DNA from: Leclercia adecarboxylata
GTDB lineage: Bacteria; Pseudomonadota; Gammaproteobacteria; Enterobacterales; Enterobacteriaceae
Reading direction: 5' to 3'
DNA length: 64,000 bases
Assembly (NCBI RefSeq): GCF_023639785.1
Contig: NZ_CP098325.1
Location: 3,534,001-3,598,000, forward strand
The notes under the pieces are model-generated. The model was not told the DNA's origin, searched no databases, and saw nothing but the letters and a program-made list of their open reading frames with translations. Below are positions 17,345 to 25,111 of the stretch, in pieces. Each line of letters begins with the position of its first letter. Positions within the stretch are counted from its first letter, which is position 1. The position numbers and the translations under genes are program-made.

Positions 17345-18928
17345 ATGCAAAGTCATGTTGCCACCGAAGGGATGGCAGTTACTCCCCATCATCTGGCCAG
17401 CCAAAGCGCGCTGGCGATTTTGCGCGAAGGGGGCAGTGCCATTGAGGCAATGGTCGCCGCCGCATCAACCATTGCGGTGGTGTATCCGCACATGAACGGT
17501 CTTGGGGGGGATGGTTTCTGGCTGATCGTCCCTCCTGAGGGCGACCCCATCGCCATCGATGCCAGCGGCGCGGCGGGCGCGGGGGCTACCCCGCAGGCCT
17601 ATGAGGGGCTGGCGCACATTCCCCATCGCGGCCCGCAGGCTGCGCTTACCGTGGCCGGTACCGTCAGCGGCTGGGAAGAAGCACTCTCGATTTCCCACGA
17701 TCTCTGCCGGAGCAACATGCCCCTGACCCGCCTTCTCAGGGATGCCATCGGCTACGCCACCCTAGGTATTCCGGTCACCGCCTCTCAGGCCAGCGCCACC
17801 GCAAGTAAACTGGACGAACTGCGCCACCAGCCCGGATTCGCCGATACCTTTCTGGTCAACGGACAGCCGCCCGCGGCGGGCAGCCGCTTTTTGCAACCGG
17901 CGCTGGCAAACACCCTGCGCCGGTTAACGGAGGAAGGGTTAGACAGTTTCTACCGCGGGCCGCTGGCGGAGCATCTGGCCCGCGGCATGGAAACGTGCGG
18001 CATGCCGATCGCCCTCGCCGATCTGCATCAGCATCGGGCCCGCCGCCCGCTTCCGCTCAGACTCGATCACCAGCACGGCGAGCTGTGGAACCTGGCGCCG
18101 CCGACCCAGGGGCTGGTCTCCCTGGCGATCCTCGGGATAACCGACCGTCTCGGGATGGCCGATGCGGACGATGCGCTGACCATCCACCGCATTGTTGAAG
18201 CCACCAAGCTGGCCTTTGGCCTGCGCGACGCCCACATCACCGACCCGCGTCATCTTGATGTCGATATCCAGAGCCTGCTTACCCCTGCGGCGCTGCAGCC
18301 GCTGGCAGAGAAAATAGACGATCAACGCGCGGCGCCCTGGGGAGCGGGCAAAGGACCGGGCGATACCGTATGGATGGGCGTTATCGATAAAAACGGTCTG
18401 GCCGTCTCCTTCATTCAGAGCCTTTACCATGAATTTGGCAGCGGCGTGGTCCTGCCGGACACCGGCCTGGTCTGGCAGAATCGCGGGGCCTCGTTCAGCC
18501 TGGATCCGGCGCATCTTCTGGCGTTGGCCCCCGGCAAACAGCCGTTTCATACCTTAAACCCCGCCGCGGCACGCCTGAAAGATGGCCGGGTCATGGTGTA
18601 TGGCTCCATGGGGGGCGACGGACAGCCACAAACCCAGGCTGCCCTCTTCACCCGCTACGTCATGCAAAATGTGCCGCTGCAGGAGAGCATCTCCCGCCCG
18701 CGCTGGCTGCTGGGGCGCACCTGGGGGCAAACATCCGACTCCCTCAAGCTGGAGGGGCGCTTCAGCGCGGAGAGCATCGCCCGCCTGCGCCAGTTAGGGC
18801 ATGAGGTTGACCTGCTGGCAGATTTTAGCGAAGCCATGGGCCATGCCGGGGCGATTGTCCGCCACCCCAACGGCCTTTTAGAGGGCGCCAGCGATCCACG
18901 CAGCAACGGCTCCGCAGCCGGATATTAG
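17345..18928 (+). CDS. hpxW: Oxamate amidohydrolase HpxW (gamma-glutamyltransferase-like Ntn hydrolase)
   Basis: The product is 527 residues of the gamma-glutamyltranspeptidase family, with NGLGGDGFWLIV near the N-terminus. The likely self-cleavage site and nucleophile is Thr341 in GPGDT. There is no signal peptide, so unlike periplasmic GGT it should be cytoplasmic. HpxW is reported to hydrolyse oxamate to oxalate and ammonia, a late step of oxalurate breakdown. It heads hpxWXYZ, followed 9 bases later by hpxX. Confidence 0.87.
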   Translation: MQSHVATEGMAVTPHHLASQSALAILREGGSAIEAMVAAASTIAVVYPHMNGLGGDGFWLIVPPEGDPIAIDASGAAGAGATPQAYEGLAHIPHRGPQAALTVAGTVSGWEEALSISHDLCRSNMPLTRLLRDAIGYATLGIPVTASQASATASKLDELRHQPGFADTFLVNGQPPAAGSRFLQPALANTLRRLTEEGLDSFYRGPLAEHLARGMETCGMPIALADLHQHRARRPLPLRLDHQHGELWNLAPPTQGLVSLAILGITDRLGMADADDALTIHRIVEATKLAFGLRDAHITDPRHLDVDIQSLLTPAALQPLAEKIDDQRAAPWGAGKGPGDTVWMGVIDKNGLAVSFIQSLYHEFGSGVVLPDTGLVWQNRGASFSLDPAHLLALAPGKQPFHTLNPAAARLKDGRVMVYGSMGGDGQPQTQAALFTRYVMQNVPLQESISRPRWLLGRTWGQTSDSLKLEGRFSAESIARLRQLGHEVDLLADFSEAMGHAGAIVRHPNGLLEGASDPRSNGSAAGY

Positions 18929-18937
18929 GAGTTCACC

Positions 18938-19126
18938 ATGACGATACCACAAACCGAATGGGATGCTTACCTCGCCCAGATGGAACAGCTGCTGGCACTG
19001 GAGCTGGACGACACGCGCCGCGCCGAGCTCAGCGTGCAGTTTACCCGCATTGCGGCTATGGCTGAGCCGCTGCTGGCTTTTTCCCTCGACGACCGCGTCG
19101 ACATCGCCGGAGTCTATAAAGCATGA
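18938..19126 (+). CDS. hpxX: Small DUF4089/AtzG-like protein HpxX
   Basis: The product is 62 residues, acidic and predicted helical, with PQTEWDAYLAQMEQLL at the N-terminus. It resembles the DUF4089 family, whose member AtzG is a stabilising subunit of the amidase AtzE. The next gene here is an AtzE-like amidase overlapping by four bases (ATGA), so HpxX most likely forms a complex with HpxY. The functional inference is by analogy. Confidence 0.82.
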   Translation: MTIPQTEWDAYLAQMEQLLALELDDTRRAELSVQFTRIAAMAEPLLAFSLDDRVDIAGVYKA

Positions 19127-20520
19127 CGCTACCTGAAATGACGATCGAAGAGATACGGCGCGCGTTAACCTGCGGCGAGCTGAGCGCCGTGGAGATTGCC
19201 CGCCACACCCTGGATAATATCGCCCGCGTCAATCCGCATATCAACGCCTGGACCCACGTCAGCGAAAGGCGGATGCTGGCGGAGGCAGAGCATATTGATA
19301 CCCTGCGCCGGGACAAGCGCCCCCTGCCCGCACTGGCGGCGGTTCCCTGTGCGGTAAAAAATCTGTTCGATGTCGCCGGGCATACCACCCTTGCCGGAGC
19401 AGAATTGTTCAGCAACCGATCCCCCGCCGTCGCCGACAGCTGGGCGGTGCGTCAGCTGCAAGGCGCGGGGGCGCTGCTGTCCGGCATGCTGAACATGGAT
19501 GCCTACGCCTACGGCTTCACCACCGAAAACAGCCACTACGGGGCAACGCGCAATCCGCACGACCTTTCCCGGATCGCTGGCGGCTCTTCCGGCGGGTCGG
19601 CAGCTGCGGTGGCGGCCGGCCTGGTCCATTTCTCGCTGGGTAGCGATACCAACGGTTCGATACGCGTCCCGGCGTCGCTGTGCGGCATCTTTGGCCTGAA
19701 GCCGACCTTCGGTCGTTTGTCCCGCGCCGGCAGCCACCCGTTTGTCGCCAGCCTTGACCACATCGGCCCGTTTGCCCGCCGCGTCAGCGATCTCTCGACG
19801 GTATACGATGTGCTCCAGGGCCAGGATCATGCGGACAGTTTTCAGGCCGACAGGGCCAGCGAGCCCACGGCGAACAGGCTCAGCCGCGGGCTGGACGGCC
19901 TGCGCTGCGCCACGCTCGGCGGCTATTTCTCCACCTGGTGCGATAACGACGCCCGGGCGGCTGTCGCCCGCGTAGCCAGGGCACTGGACGTTCAGGAGGA
20001 GCTCATTTTCCCGGAAGCGGAGCTGGCCCGCTCCGCAGCATTTATCATCAGCGCCTCCGAGGGGGGAAATCAGTATCTTCCTGCGCTACGCCGCGAGCCG
20101 GAGCGTTTTGAGCCCAACTCCCGCGAGCGCCTGCTGGCGGGCGCGATGATCCCCGCCAGCTGGTATATCCAGGCCCAGCGTTTTCGCAACCATGCCCGGC
20201 AGGCGTTTAACGCCCTGTTCGCCCATGCTGAGGTGCTGATCGCCCCCGCGACCCCCTGCACCGCTACGCCTGTCGGGGCGCAGACCATGGAGATCAACGG
20301 CCAGTCCCTGCCGATCCGCGCCAGTATGGGAATGCTGACGCAGCCCATCTCCTTTATCGGTTTGCCGGTCACCACGGTTCCGCTGCGCACGGCGGGCGGG
20401 CAGCCGATTGGCCTGCAGTTAATTGCCGCGCCCTTTAACGAGCAGGCCTGCCTGCGCGTGGCCCGGGTCCTGGAAGAGATGGGTATCACCGATGCCAGCC
20501 CGGCGGAGGTGGCAGCATGA
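19123..20520 (+). CDS. hpxY: Amidase-signature hydrolase HpxY (AtzE family)
   Basis: The product is 465 residues. The amidase signature GGSSGGSAAAVAAG carries the catalytic serine, with the Lys in VPCAVKNLFDV and a cis-Ser in SDTNGSIRVPASLCG. It is closest in layout to AtzE (1-carboxybiuret hydrolase). In this pathway it is expected to act on oxalurate or a derivative with HpxX as partner. The exact reaction has not been fixed by the sequence. Confidence 0.86.
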   Translation: MTLPEMTIEEIRRALTCGELSAVEIARHTLDNIARVNPHINAWTHVSERRMLAEAEHIDTLRRDKRPLPALAAVPCAVKNLFDVAGHTTLAGAELFSNRSPAVADSWAVRQLQGAGALLSGMLNMDAYAYGFTTENSHYGATRNPHDLSRIAGGSSGGSAAAVAAGLVHFSLGSDTNGSIRVPASLCGIFGLKPTFGRLSRAGSHPFVASLDHIGPFARRVSDLSTVYDVLQGQDHADSFQADRASEPTANRLSRGLDGLRCATLGGYFSTWCDNDARAAVARVARALDVQEELIFPEAELARSAAFIISASEGGNQYLPALRREPERFEPNSRERLLAGAMIPASWYIQAQRFRNHARQAFNALFAHAEVLIAPATPCTATPVGAQTMEINGQSLPIRASMGMLTQPISFIGLPVTTVPLRTAGGQPIGLQLIAAPFNEQACLRVARVLEEMGITDASPAEVAA

Positions 20521-20903
20521 TAACCGGAGAAGAGATTAATCGCCCGCAGGTGCTTGCCGAGGTGACGGCGGCGTTTTATCGCTACGAAGAGGCGCTGATC
20601 GGCAATGATATTGCCGTGCTGGATGCGCTTTTCTGGCACGACGAGCGCACGGTAAGGCTGGGGGCCGGGGAAAACCTCTACGGTATCGAAGAAATTCGCG
20701 CCTTTCGTGCCGCCCGCCCTGCCGCTGGCCTTCACCGCGAACTGCGTCATACCACCATCACCACCTTCGGCGAGGATTACGCGGTGTGCAGCACCGAGTT
20801 TACCCGTGAGGGCAGCGAGCGCACTGGCCGTCAGCAGCAGACATGGGTACGCTTTCCCGCGGGCTGGCGCATTGTCGCCGCCCAGGTGAGCCTGATGAGC
20901 TAA
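20517..20903 (+). CDS. hpxZ: Oxalurate catabolism protein HpxZ (DUF3225, SnoaL-like)
   Basis: The product is 128 residues of the NTF2/SnoaL-like DUF3225 family, with WHDERTVRLGAGENLYG and RQQQTWVRFPAGWRIVAAQVS. The family includes AtzH, which is encoded next to atzE and atzG. It overlaps hpxY by four bases (ATGA). The role in oxalurate breakdown is inferred from operon position and from the AtzH parallel. Confidence 0.83.
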   Translation: MITGEEINRPQVLAEVTAAFYRYEEALIGNDIAVLDALFWHDERTVRLGAGENLYGIEEIRAFRAARPAAGLHRELRHTTITTFGEDYAVCSTEFTREGSERTGRQQQTWVRFPAGWRIVAAQVSLMS

Positions 20904-20915
20904 GGGTGTGGACAT

Positions 20916-20940
20916 ACCCTCTTCCCGGACGGGAGAGGGT
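20916..20940. terminator. Hairpin between convergent hpxZ and hpxB
   Basis: ACCCTCTTCCC and GGGAGAGGGT (20916-20940) form a stem with a one-base bulge around GGAC. It lies between two convergent operons and can serve both. The sequence resembles the CCCTCTCC...GGAGAGGG units seen near 40040 and 44570. Confidence 0.6.
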
Positions 20941-20950
20941 AATCAGAGGG

Positions 20951-21895
20951 CTATTTCGTTTGAGACGCCCGGTACGGATGAAGGTCGCGCCAGCGATCGG
21001 CAATCTGCTGACGGGTACAAATCCATACGTTGTCATGCTGCTGCACATAATCAAGAAAGCGCTGTAGCGCCCGAAAGCGGCCCGGGCGTCCAAGCAGGCG
21101 GCAGTGCATCCCGATGGACATCATTTTCGGGGCAGATTCGCCCTCCTCATACAGCACATCAAAGCTGTCTTTCAGGTAAGTGTAAAACTGCTCGGCGGTA
21201 TTAAAGCCCTGGGCGGTGGCAAAGCGCATGTCGTTCGCATCAAGCGTGTAAGGCACAATCAGGTGCGGTTTGCGCGTGCCGTCACTGCAGGCCACCTCGC
21301 TCCAGAAAGGCAAATCATCGCCATAATAATCGCTGTCGTAATCAAAGCCGCCGTGCTCCACCACCAGCTGGCGGGTATTCGGGCTGTCGCGGCCGGTGTA
21401 CCAGCCCGTGGGGGGCTTGCCAAAAAGATCGGTGAAGACCTGCACCGCTTTATTCAGATGCTCCCGCTCCTGCTCAATGGGCATATTCTGGTAATGGATC
21501 CAGCGCCAGCCGTGGCTGACCACGTCATAGTTCGCCGCTTTGATCGCCTCCACCACATCCGGATGACGCGCCAGCGCCATTGCCACACCGAACACCGTGA
21601 GCGGCAATCCACGGCGGCTGAACTCCCGGTGGATGCGCCAGAAACCGGCGCGGCTGCCGTACTCGTATAAGGAATCCATCGACATATGACGGTCAGGGTA
21701 GCTGGCGGCGCCGATAATATCGGACAAAAACTGTTCTGAACCGGCATCGCCGTGCAGGACGTGGTTTTCGGCGCCTTCTTCATAATTAAGCACAAACTGC
21801 ACGGCAATCCGCGCGTTGTTCGGCCACCGGGCGTGCGGCGGCTCGCCTGCGTAACCGCGCAGGTCGCGCGGGTAATCGTCTGCCAAAAATGCCAT
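20951..21895 (-). CDS. hpxB: Allantoinase HpxB/PuuE (polysaccharide-deacetylase fold)
   Basis: The product is 314 residues of the PuuE type, with YPRDLRGYAGEPPHARWP at the N-terminus, VSHGWRWIHYQNMP and TGWYTGRDSPNTRQL. It is unrelated to the amidohydrolase-type AllB of E. coli. It hydrolyses allantoin to allantoate. It follows hpxA by 16 bases in the hpxS-hpxA-hpxB unit. Confidence 0.9.
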   Translation of the reverse strand: MAFLADDYPRDLRGYAGEPPHARWPNNARIAVQFVLNYEEGAENHVLHGDAGSEQFLSDIIGAASYPDRHMSMDSLYEYGSRAGFWRIHREFSRRGLPLTVFGVAMALARHPDVVEAIKAANYDVVSHGWRWIHYQNMPIEQEREHLNKAVQVFTDLFGKPPTGWYTGRDSPNTRQLVVEHGGFDYDSDYYGDDLPFWSEVACSDGTRKPHLIVPYTLDANDMRFATAQGFNTAEQFYTYLKDSFDVLYEEGESAPKMMSIGMHCRLLGRPGRFRALQRFLDYVQQHDNVWICTRQQIADRWRDLHPYRASQTK

Positions 21896-21911
21896 CTCCC
21901 ACCTCTTCTCG

Positions 21912-22655
21912 TTAGAATGAATTTAACACCTGAAATTTGCCGCTTAACGTCTTGGCCTCCGGATAAGCCAAATCGCCCTGCTTGCTGGTGGACAGCCCGA
22001 GCGCCACCAGCGACTCCACCATCTTGACCGCCGCGCTGACGCCGTCGATCACCGGCACGCGCAGTTCACGGGTTAGCTCCTGCGCCAGCGTCGCCATTCC
22101 GCCACAGCCCAGCACTATCGCCCCGCAGCCATCCTCCTTCAGCGCCTGGATACAGCGGGCACGCACCTTCTCCTGGGCCAGCCCGCTGCGCTCCTCCAGC
22201 GCCAGCACCGGGAGATCGATGGCGTGCAGGGCCGCACAGTGGTGTTCAAAGCCGTACTGACGCAGAAGATGACGGGCGATAATCAGGGTTCTCGGCAGCG
22301 TGGTCACAATTGAGAAACGGGTCGCCACCAGGGTTGCCATGTGCATTGCCGCTTCGGCAATGCCTATCACCGGCCCCTGCGCCAGCTCGCGTGCCGCTAG
22401 CAGGCCGGGATCGCCAAAGCAGGCAATCACGTGGCCATCCACGCCCTGCTCCCGACCGGCTTTGATCTGCTCCAGCACGCCGACCGCGGCGATCGCTTCA
22501 TCAAAATGGCCCTCAATGGAGGCCACCCCGTCAGCGGGGCATACCGCCAGTATCCCGGTGCCCGGCGCGGCCGCCGCTCTTGCGGCTGCGCCGATGGTTT
22601 CCGTCATGCCCGGACTGGTATTGGGATTGATCACTTGTATACAAACAGCGGCCAT
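21912..22655 (-). CDS. hpxA: Allantoin racemase HpxA
   Basis: The product is 247 residues of the Asp/Glu/hydantoin racemase family. Two cysteines suited to catalysis are in ACFGDPG (near residue 79) and VLGCGGMA (near residue 184). It interconverts the allantoin enantiomers so the allantoinase can use both. Its ATG overlaps the hpxS stop (TAATG), and a perfect TTGTATACAA palindrome lies within its first codons. Confidence 0.9.
   Translation of the reverse strand: MAAVCIQVINPNTSPGMTETIGAAARAAAAPGTGILAVCPADGVASIEGHFDEAIAAVGVLEQIKAGREQGVDGHVIACFGDPGLLAARELAQGPVIGIAEAAMHMATLVATRFSIVTTLPRTLIIARHLLRQYGFEHHCAALHAIDLPVLALEERSGLAQEKVRARCIQALKEDGCGAIVLGCGGMATLAQELTRELRVPVIDGVSAAVKMVESLVALGLSTSKQGDLAYPEAKTLSGKFQVLNSF
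22635..22644. promoter_or_regulatory. TTGTATACAA palindrome at the hpxA start
   Basis: This perfect 10-base palindrome lies 11-20 bases inside the hpxA coding sequence. It is identical to the site at 23427 in the hpxS-hpxC gap and is therefore a candidate HpxS operator. Confidence 0.5.
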
Positions 22656-23371
22656 TATTGCTCCTTAAAACCGGCAAACAGCCGGGCGAAATCAGGCAGG
22701 GTAACGCCAGAGCGCTCGAAGCAGAGGCTGGCGGCGATATGTTCAAAGTGGTGCGTTAATGCCTCGCTGAGGGGCTCTAGCGCCTTGTCCCGCAGCAGTT
22801 GAATAAGCCGGTCGTGATCGTCGCAGCGGCAGCCCTGCCGCCATGGCGATCCCCAGGTCGCAATCACTAAGGAGGAGCGCTGGCTCAGATGGGTCACCAT
22901 TTCCGTGAGCACCTGATTGCCGGAGATTGCCTGCAGCTGAATATGAAACCCGGCGGAGTAGCGGATCGCCGCCGGACCGTCGTAGCGTTCATGGGCCTGC
23001 TGCTCCTGACGGACGATCGTCTCCAGCCCGGCCAGGTGGGTTGGCTGGCAGCGGGCCAGCACATCGGGCAAGTTCGCCACCTCCAGCAGAGTACGGGTAC
23101 GAAAGATCGCCTGCGCCTCTTCAACCGTCGGGCTGGCGACCTGTGCACCACGTTTGGGTGCCAGCGTGACCATTTGCACCGTTGCGAGTCGCTGAAGCAC
23201 TTTTCTGATCCCCGTCCGGCTCACGCCAAATACCTCTGACAGCGCCTCTTCCGGCAGCCTGCTGCCCGGGGGGAGCTGATGCCCGACAATGGCCGTCATC
23301 AGCGCCTGGTAAATGGATTCGTCCTTGTCATGCAGCTCTGGCGCGGCCTGCAGACGATGTTGGTTGCTCAT
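22655..23371 (-). CDS. hpxS: GntR-family (FCD) regulator HpxS
   Basis: The product is 238 residues. The winged-helix GntR domain includes LPPGSRLPEEALSEVFGVSRTGIRKVLQRLA (about residues 34-64), and the FCD ligand-binding domain follows (about residues 85-215). It precedes hpxA and hpxB on the same strand and is divergent from the permease gene hpxC. Several GTATAC palindromes around it are likely operators, so it probably controls allantoin utilisation locally, with autoregulation. Confidence 0.87.
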   Translation of the reverse strand: MSNQHRLQAAPELHDKDESIYQALMTAIVGHQLPPGSRLPEEALSEVFGVSRTGIRKVLQRLATVQMVTLAPKRGAQVASPTVEEAQAIFRTRTLLEVANLPDVLARCQPTHLAGLETIVRQEQQAHERYDGPAAIRYSAGFHIQLQAISGNQVLTEMVTHLSQRSSLVIATWGSPWRQGCRCDDHDRLIQLLRDKALEPLSEALTHHFEHIAASLCFERSGVTLPDFARLFAGFKEQ

Positions 23372-23404
23372 TCATTACCCCAGCTTTTACTTTTAGATAG
23401 CATC

Positions 23405-23436
23405 TTGTATACATACGATTAAATTATTGTATACAA
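23405..23436. promoter_or_regulatory. Paired GTATAC palindromes between hpxS and hpxC
   Basis: TTGTATACAT (23405-23414) and TTGTATACAA (23427-23436) are 22 bases apart, about two helical turns, so they lie on the same DNA face. FCD-type GntR regulators often bind such palindromes. They sit between the divergent hpxS and hpxC starts and are the best candidates for HpxS operators. Confidence 0.7.
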
Positions 23437-23449
23437 AATGAACGATTTC

Positions 23450-23465
23450 TGGCCTGGATCCTGCA
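23450..23465 (+). promoter_or_regulatory. Possible sigma-54-type promoter of hpxC
   Basis: TGGCCTGGATCCTGCA keeps the GG-N10-GC core but differs from the consensus at three positions. Its -12 GC is 52 bases before the hpxC ATG, and the element lies just downstream of the GTATAC pair. This is weaker than the hpxF, hpxW and hpxO elements. Confidence 0.4.
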
Positions 23466-23515
23466 ACGCCTCAGTAAGCCACTTAACACGGGTTTCACTT
23501 ACAGGAGCAGATTTC

Positions 23516-25003
23516 ATGCCAAACAGACAAAACACGCATCAGGTTAATGACGCCGATCCTCACGCGGGCTACAGCCCACGGCTCTGCAATGAAGATCTGG
23601 CCCCGACACGCGATCAAAACTGGAGCTGGTACAACATCTTTTCGTTCTGGATGTCAGATGTGCATAGCATGGGAGGCTACGTGGTGGCCGCGAGCTTCTT
23701 TACCCTCGGGCTGGCGAGCTGGCAGGTTCTGCTGTGTCTGCTGGTGGGAATTTGTATCGTCCAGCTGTGCGCTAACCTCGTGGCGAAGCCCAGCCAGATG
23801 GCGGGCGTTCCCTATGCGGTGATCTCCCGGCAGGCGTTTGGCGTCTTTGGCGCCAACATCCCGGCGGTGATCCGCGGGCTTATCGCCTTCGCGTGGTATG
23901 GCATCCAGACCTGGCTGGCGGCCAACGCATTGATGCTGGTGTTACTGAAGTTCTGGCCCTCGCTGTCGGCCCTTACCACGGCCAGCTTCCTGGGTCTGTC
24001 CCATCTGGGGTGGCTCTGCTTTGCTACCATGTGGCTGCTGCAGGCGATGGTGTTCTGGCACGGAATGAGCGCGATTAAGCGCTTTATTGATATAGCCGGA
24101 CCGGCGGTCTATGTGGTGATGCTGGCGCTGGCGGGCTGGATTGTATACAAAACCGGGCTGGACGGGATCTCCTTTACCCTCGCCAGTAAATCCCTGACCA
24201 CCGGCGAGCAAACCTGGCAGATGATCACGGCCATCGCGCTGGTCGTCTCTTACTTCTCCGGCCCGCTGCTCAACTTTGGCGACTTCTCGCGCTACGGCAA
24301 AAGCATGGGCGAGATCCGCCGCGGCAACCGCTGGGGCCTGCCGTTCAACTTCCTGCTGTTCTCTGTCGTTACGGTGGTCATTGTCTCCGGGACTCAGTCC
24401 CTGTTTGGCCGGATGATTACCGATCCGATTGAAACCGTCAGCCGCGTGGGCAACGACCTGGCCGTCGCCATCGGCCTGCTGACCATGATCACCGCCACCA
24501 TCGGGATCAATATCGTGGCGAACTTTGTCTCCCCGGCGTTCGATTTCTCCAACTGTTCGCCACAGAAGATCAGCTTCCGCACCGGCGGGATGATCGCCGC
24601 CGTCGGCTCGGTCCTGCTGACGCCGTGGAACCTGTTTAACTCCCCGGAGCTTATCCACTACACCCTCGACGTGCTGGGGGCGTTTATCGGTCCGCTGTTC
24701 GGCATTCTGCTGGTGGATTTCTACGTGATTAAGCGCGGTCAGGTTTCGGTTAACGACCTGTTTGACGATACGCCAACAGGAAAGTACTGGTATCGCAACG
24801 GCTTTAACCCAAAAGCCATCGCCGCGCTGGTGCCTTCCGTCGCCATTGGCCTGGTCATCAGCTTTATTCCTGCCCTGCATGAAGTGGCTAACTTTAGCTG
24901 GTTTATCGGCGTCTTTGTGAGCGCGGCCGCCTATCGCTGGATTGCGCGGGAGGATCGCGCCGCAGCGCCTGCCCGTTTTGGCGCCCTTGCCCAGAAAGAG
25001 TAA
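23516..25003 (+). CDS. hpxC: NCS1-family allantoin permease HpxC
   Basis: The product is 495 residues with about 12 membrane segments and NCS1 family sequence (SPRLCNEDLAPTRDQNWSWYNIFSFWMSDVHS, WYGIQTWLAA, NFGDFSRYGKS). It should import allantoin or a related hydantoin into the cytoplasm. The frame is open upstream from 23438, but AGGAG precedes the ATG at 23516. A further TTGTATACAA lies within the gene at 24141-24150. Confidence 0.86.
   Translation: MPNRQNTHQVNDADPHAGYSPRLCNEDLAPTRDQNWSWYNIFSFWMSDVHSMGGYVVAASFFTLGLASWQVLLCLLVGICIVQLCANLVAKPSQMAGVPYAVISRQAFGVFGANIPAVIRGLIAFAWYGIQTWLAANALMLVLLKFWPSLSALTTASFLGLSHLGWLCFATMWLLQAMVFWHGMSAIKRFIDIAGPAVYVVMLALAGWIVYKTGLDGISFTLASKSLTTGEQTWQMITAIALVVSYFSGPLLNFGDFSRYGKSMGEIRRGNRWGLPFNFLLFSVVTVVIVSGTQSLFGRMITDPIETVSRVGNDLAVAIGLLTMITATIGINIVANFVSPAFDFSNCSPQKISFRTGGMIAAVGSVLLTPWNLFNSPELIHYTLDVLGAFIGPLFGILLVDFYVIKRGQVSVNDLFDDTPTGKYWYRNGFNPKAIAALVPSVAIGLVISFIPALHEVANFSWFIGVFVSAAAYRWIAREDRAAAPARFGALAQKE
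24141..24150. promoter_or_regulatory. Intragenic TTGTATACAA palindrome in hpxC
   Basis: This is a third perfect copy of the palindrome, about 630 bases inside hpxC. It could be an auxiliary operator for DNA looping, or chance. It is included because exact copies are rare: about 0.06 are expected per 64 kb at equal base use. Confidence 0.35.
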
Positions 25004-25054
25004 GTCATCCCCGCCGCGGCCCCCGTCCGCGGCGCTTCCTCCTGCCAGAGAAAC

Positions 25055-25070
25055 TGGCATCAATTTTGCT
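25055..25070 (+). promoter_or_regulatory. Sigma-54-type promoter of guaD
   Basis: TGGCATCAATTTTGCT has the GG-N10-GC core and differs from the consensus at two positions. The -12 GC is 43 bases before the guaD ATG, the same distance range as in the other hpx promoters. Confidence 0.62.
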
Positions 25071-25111
25071 CGCTCTGTTTACCCTTTCGTTTAGCCATAA
25101 GGCAGAGACTG

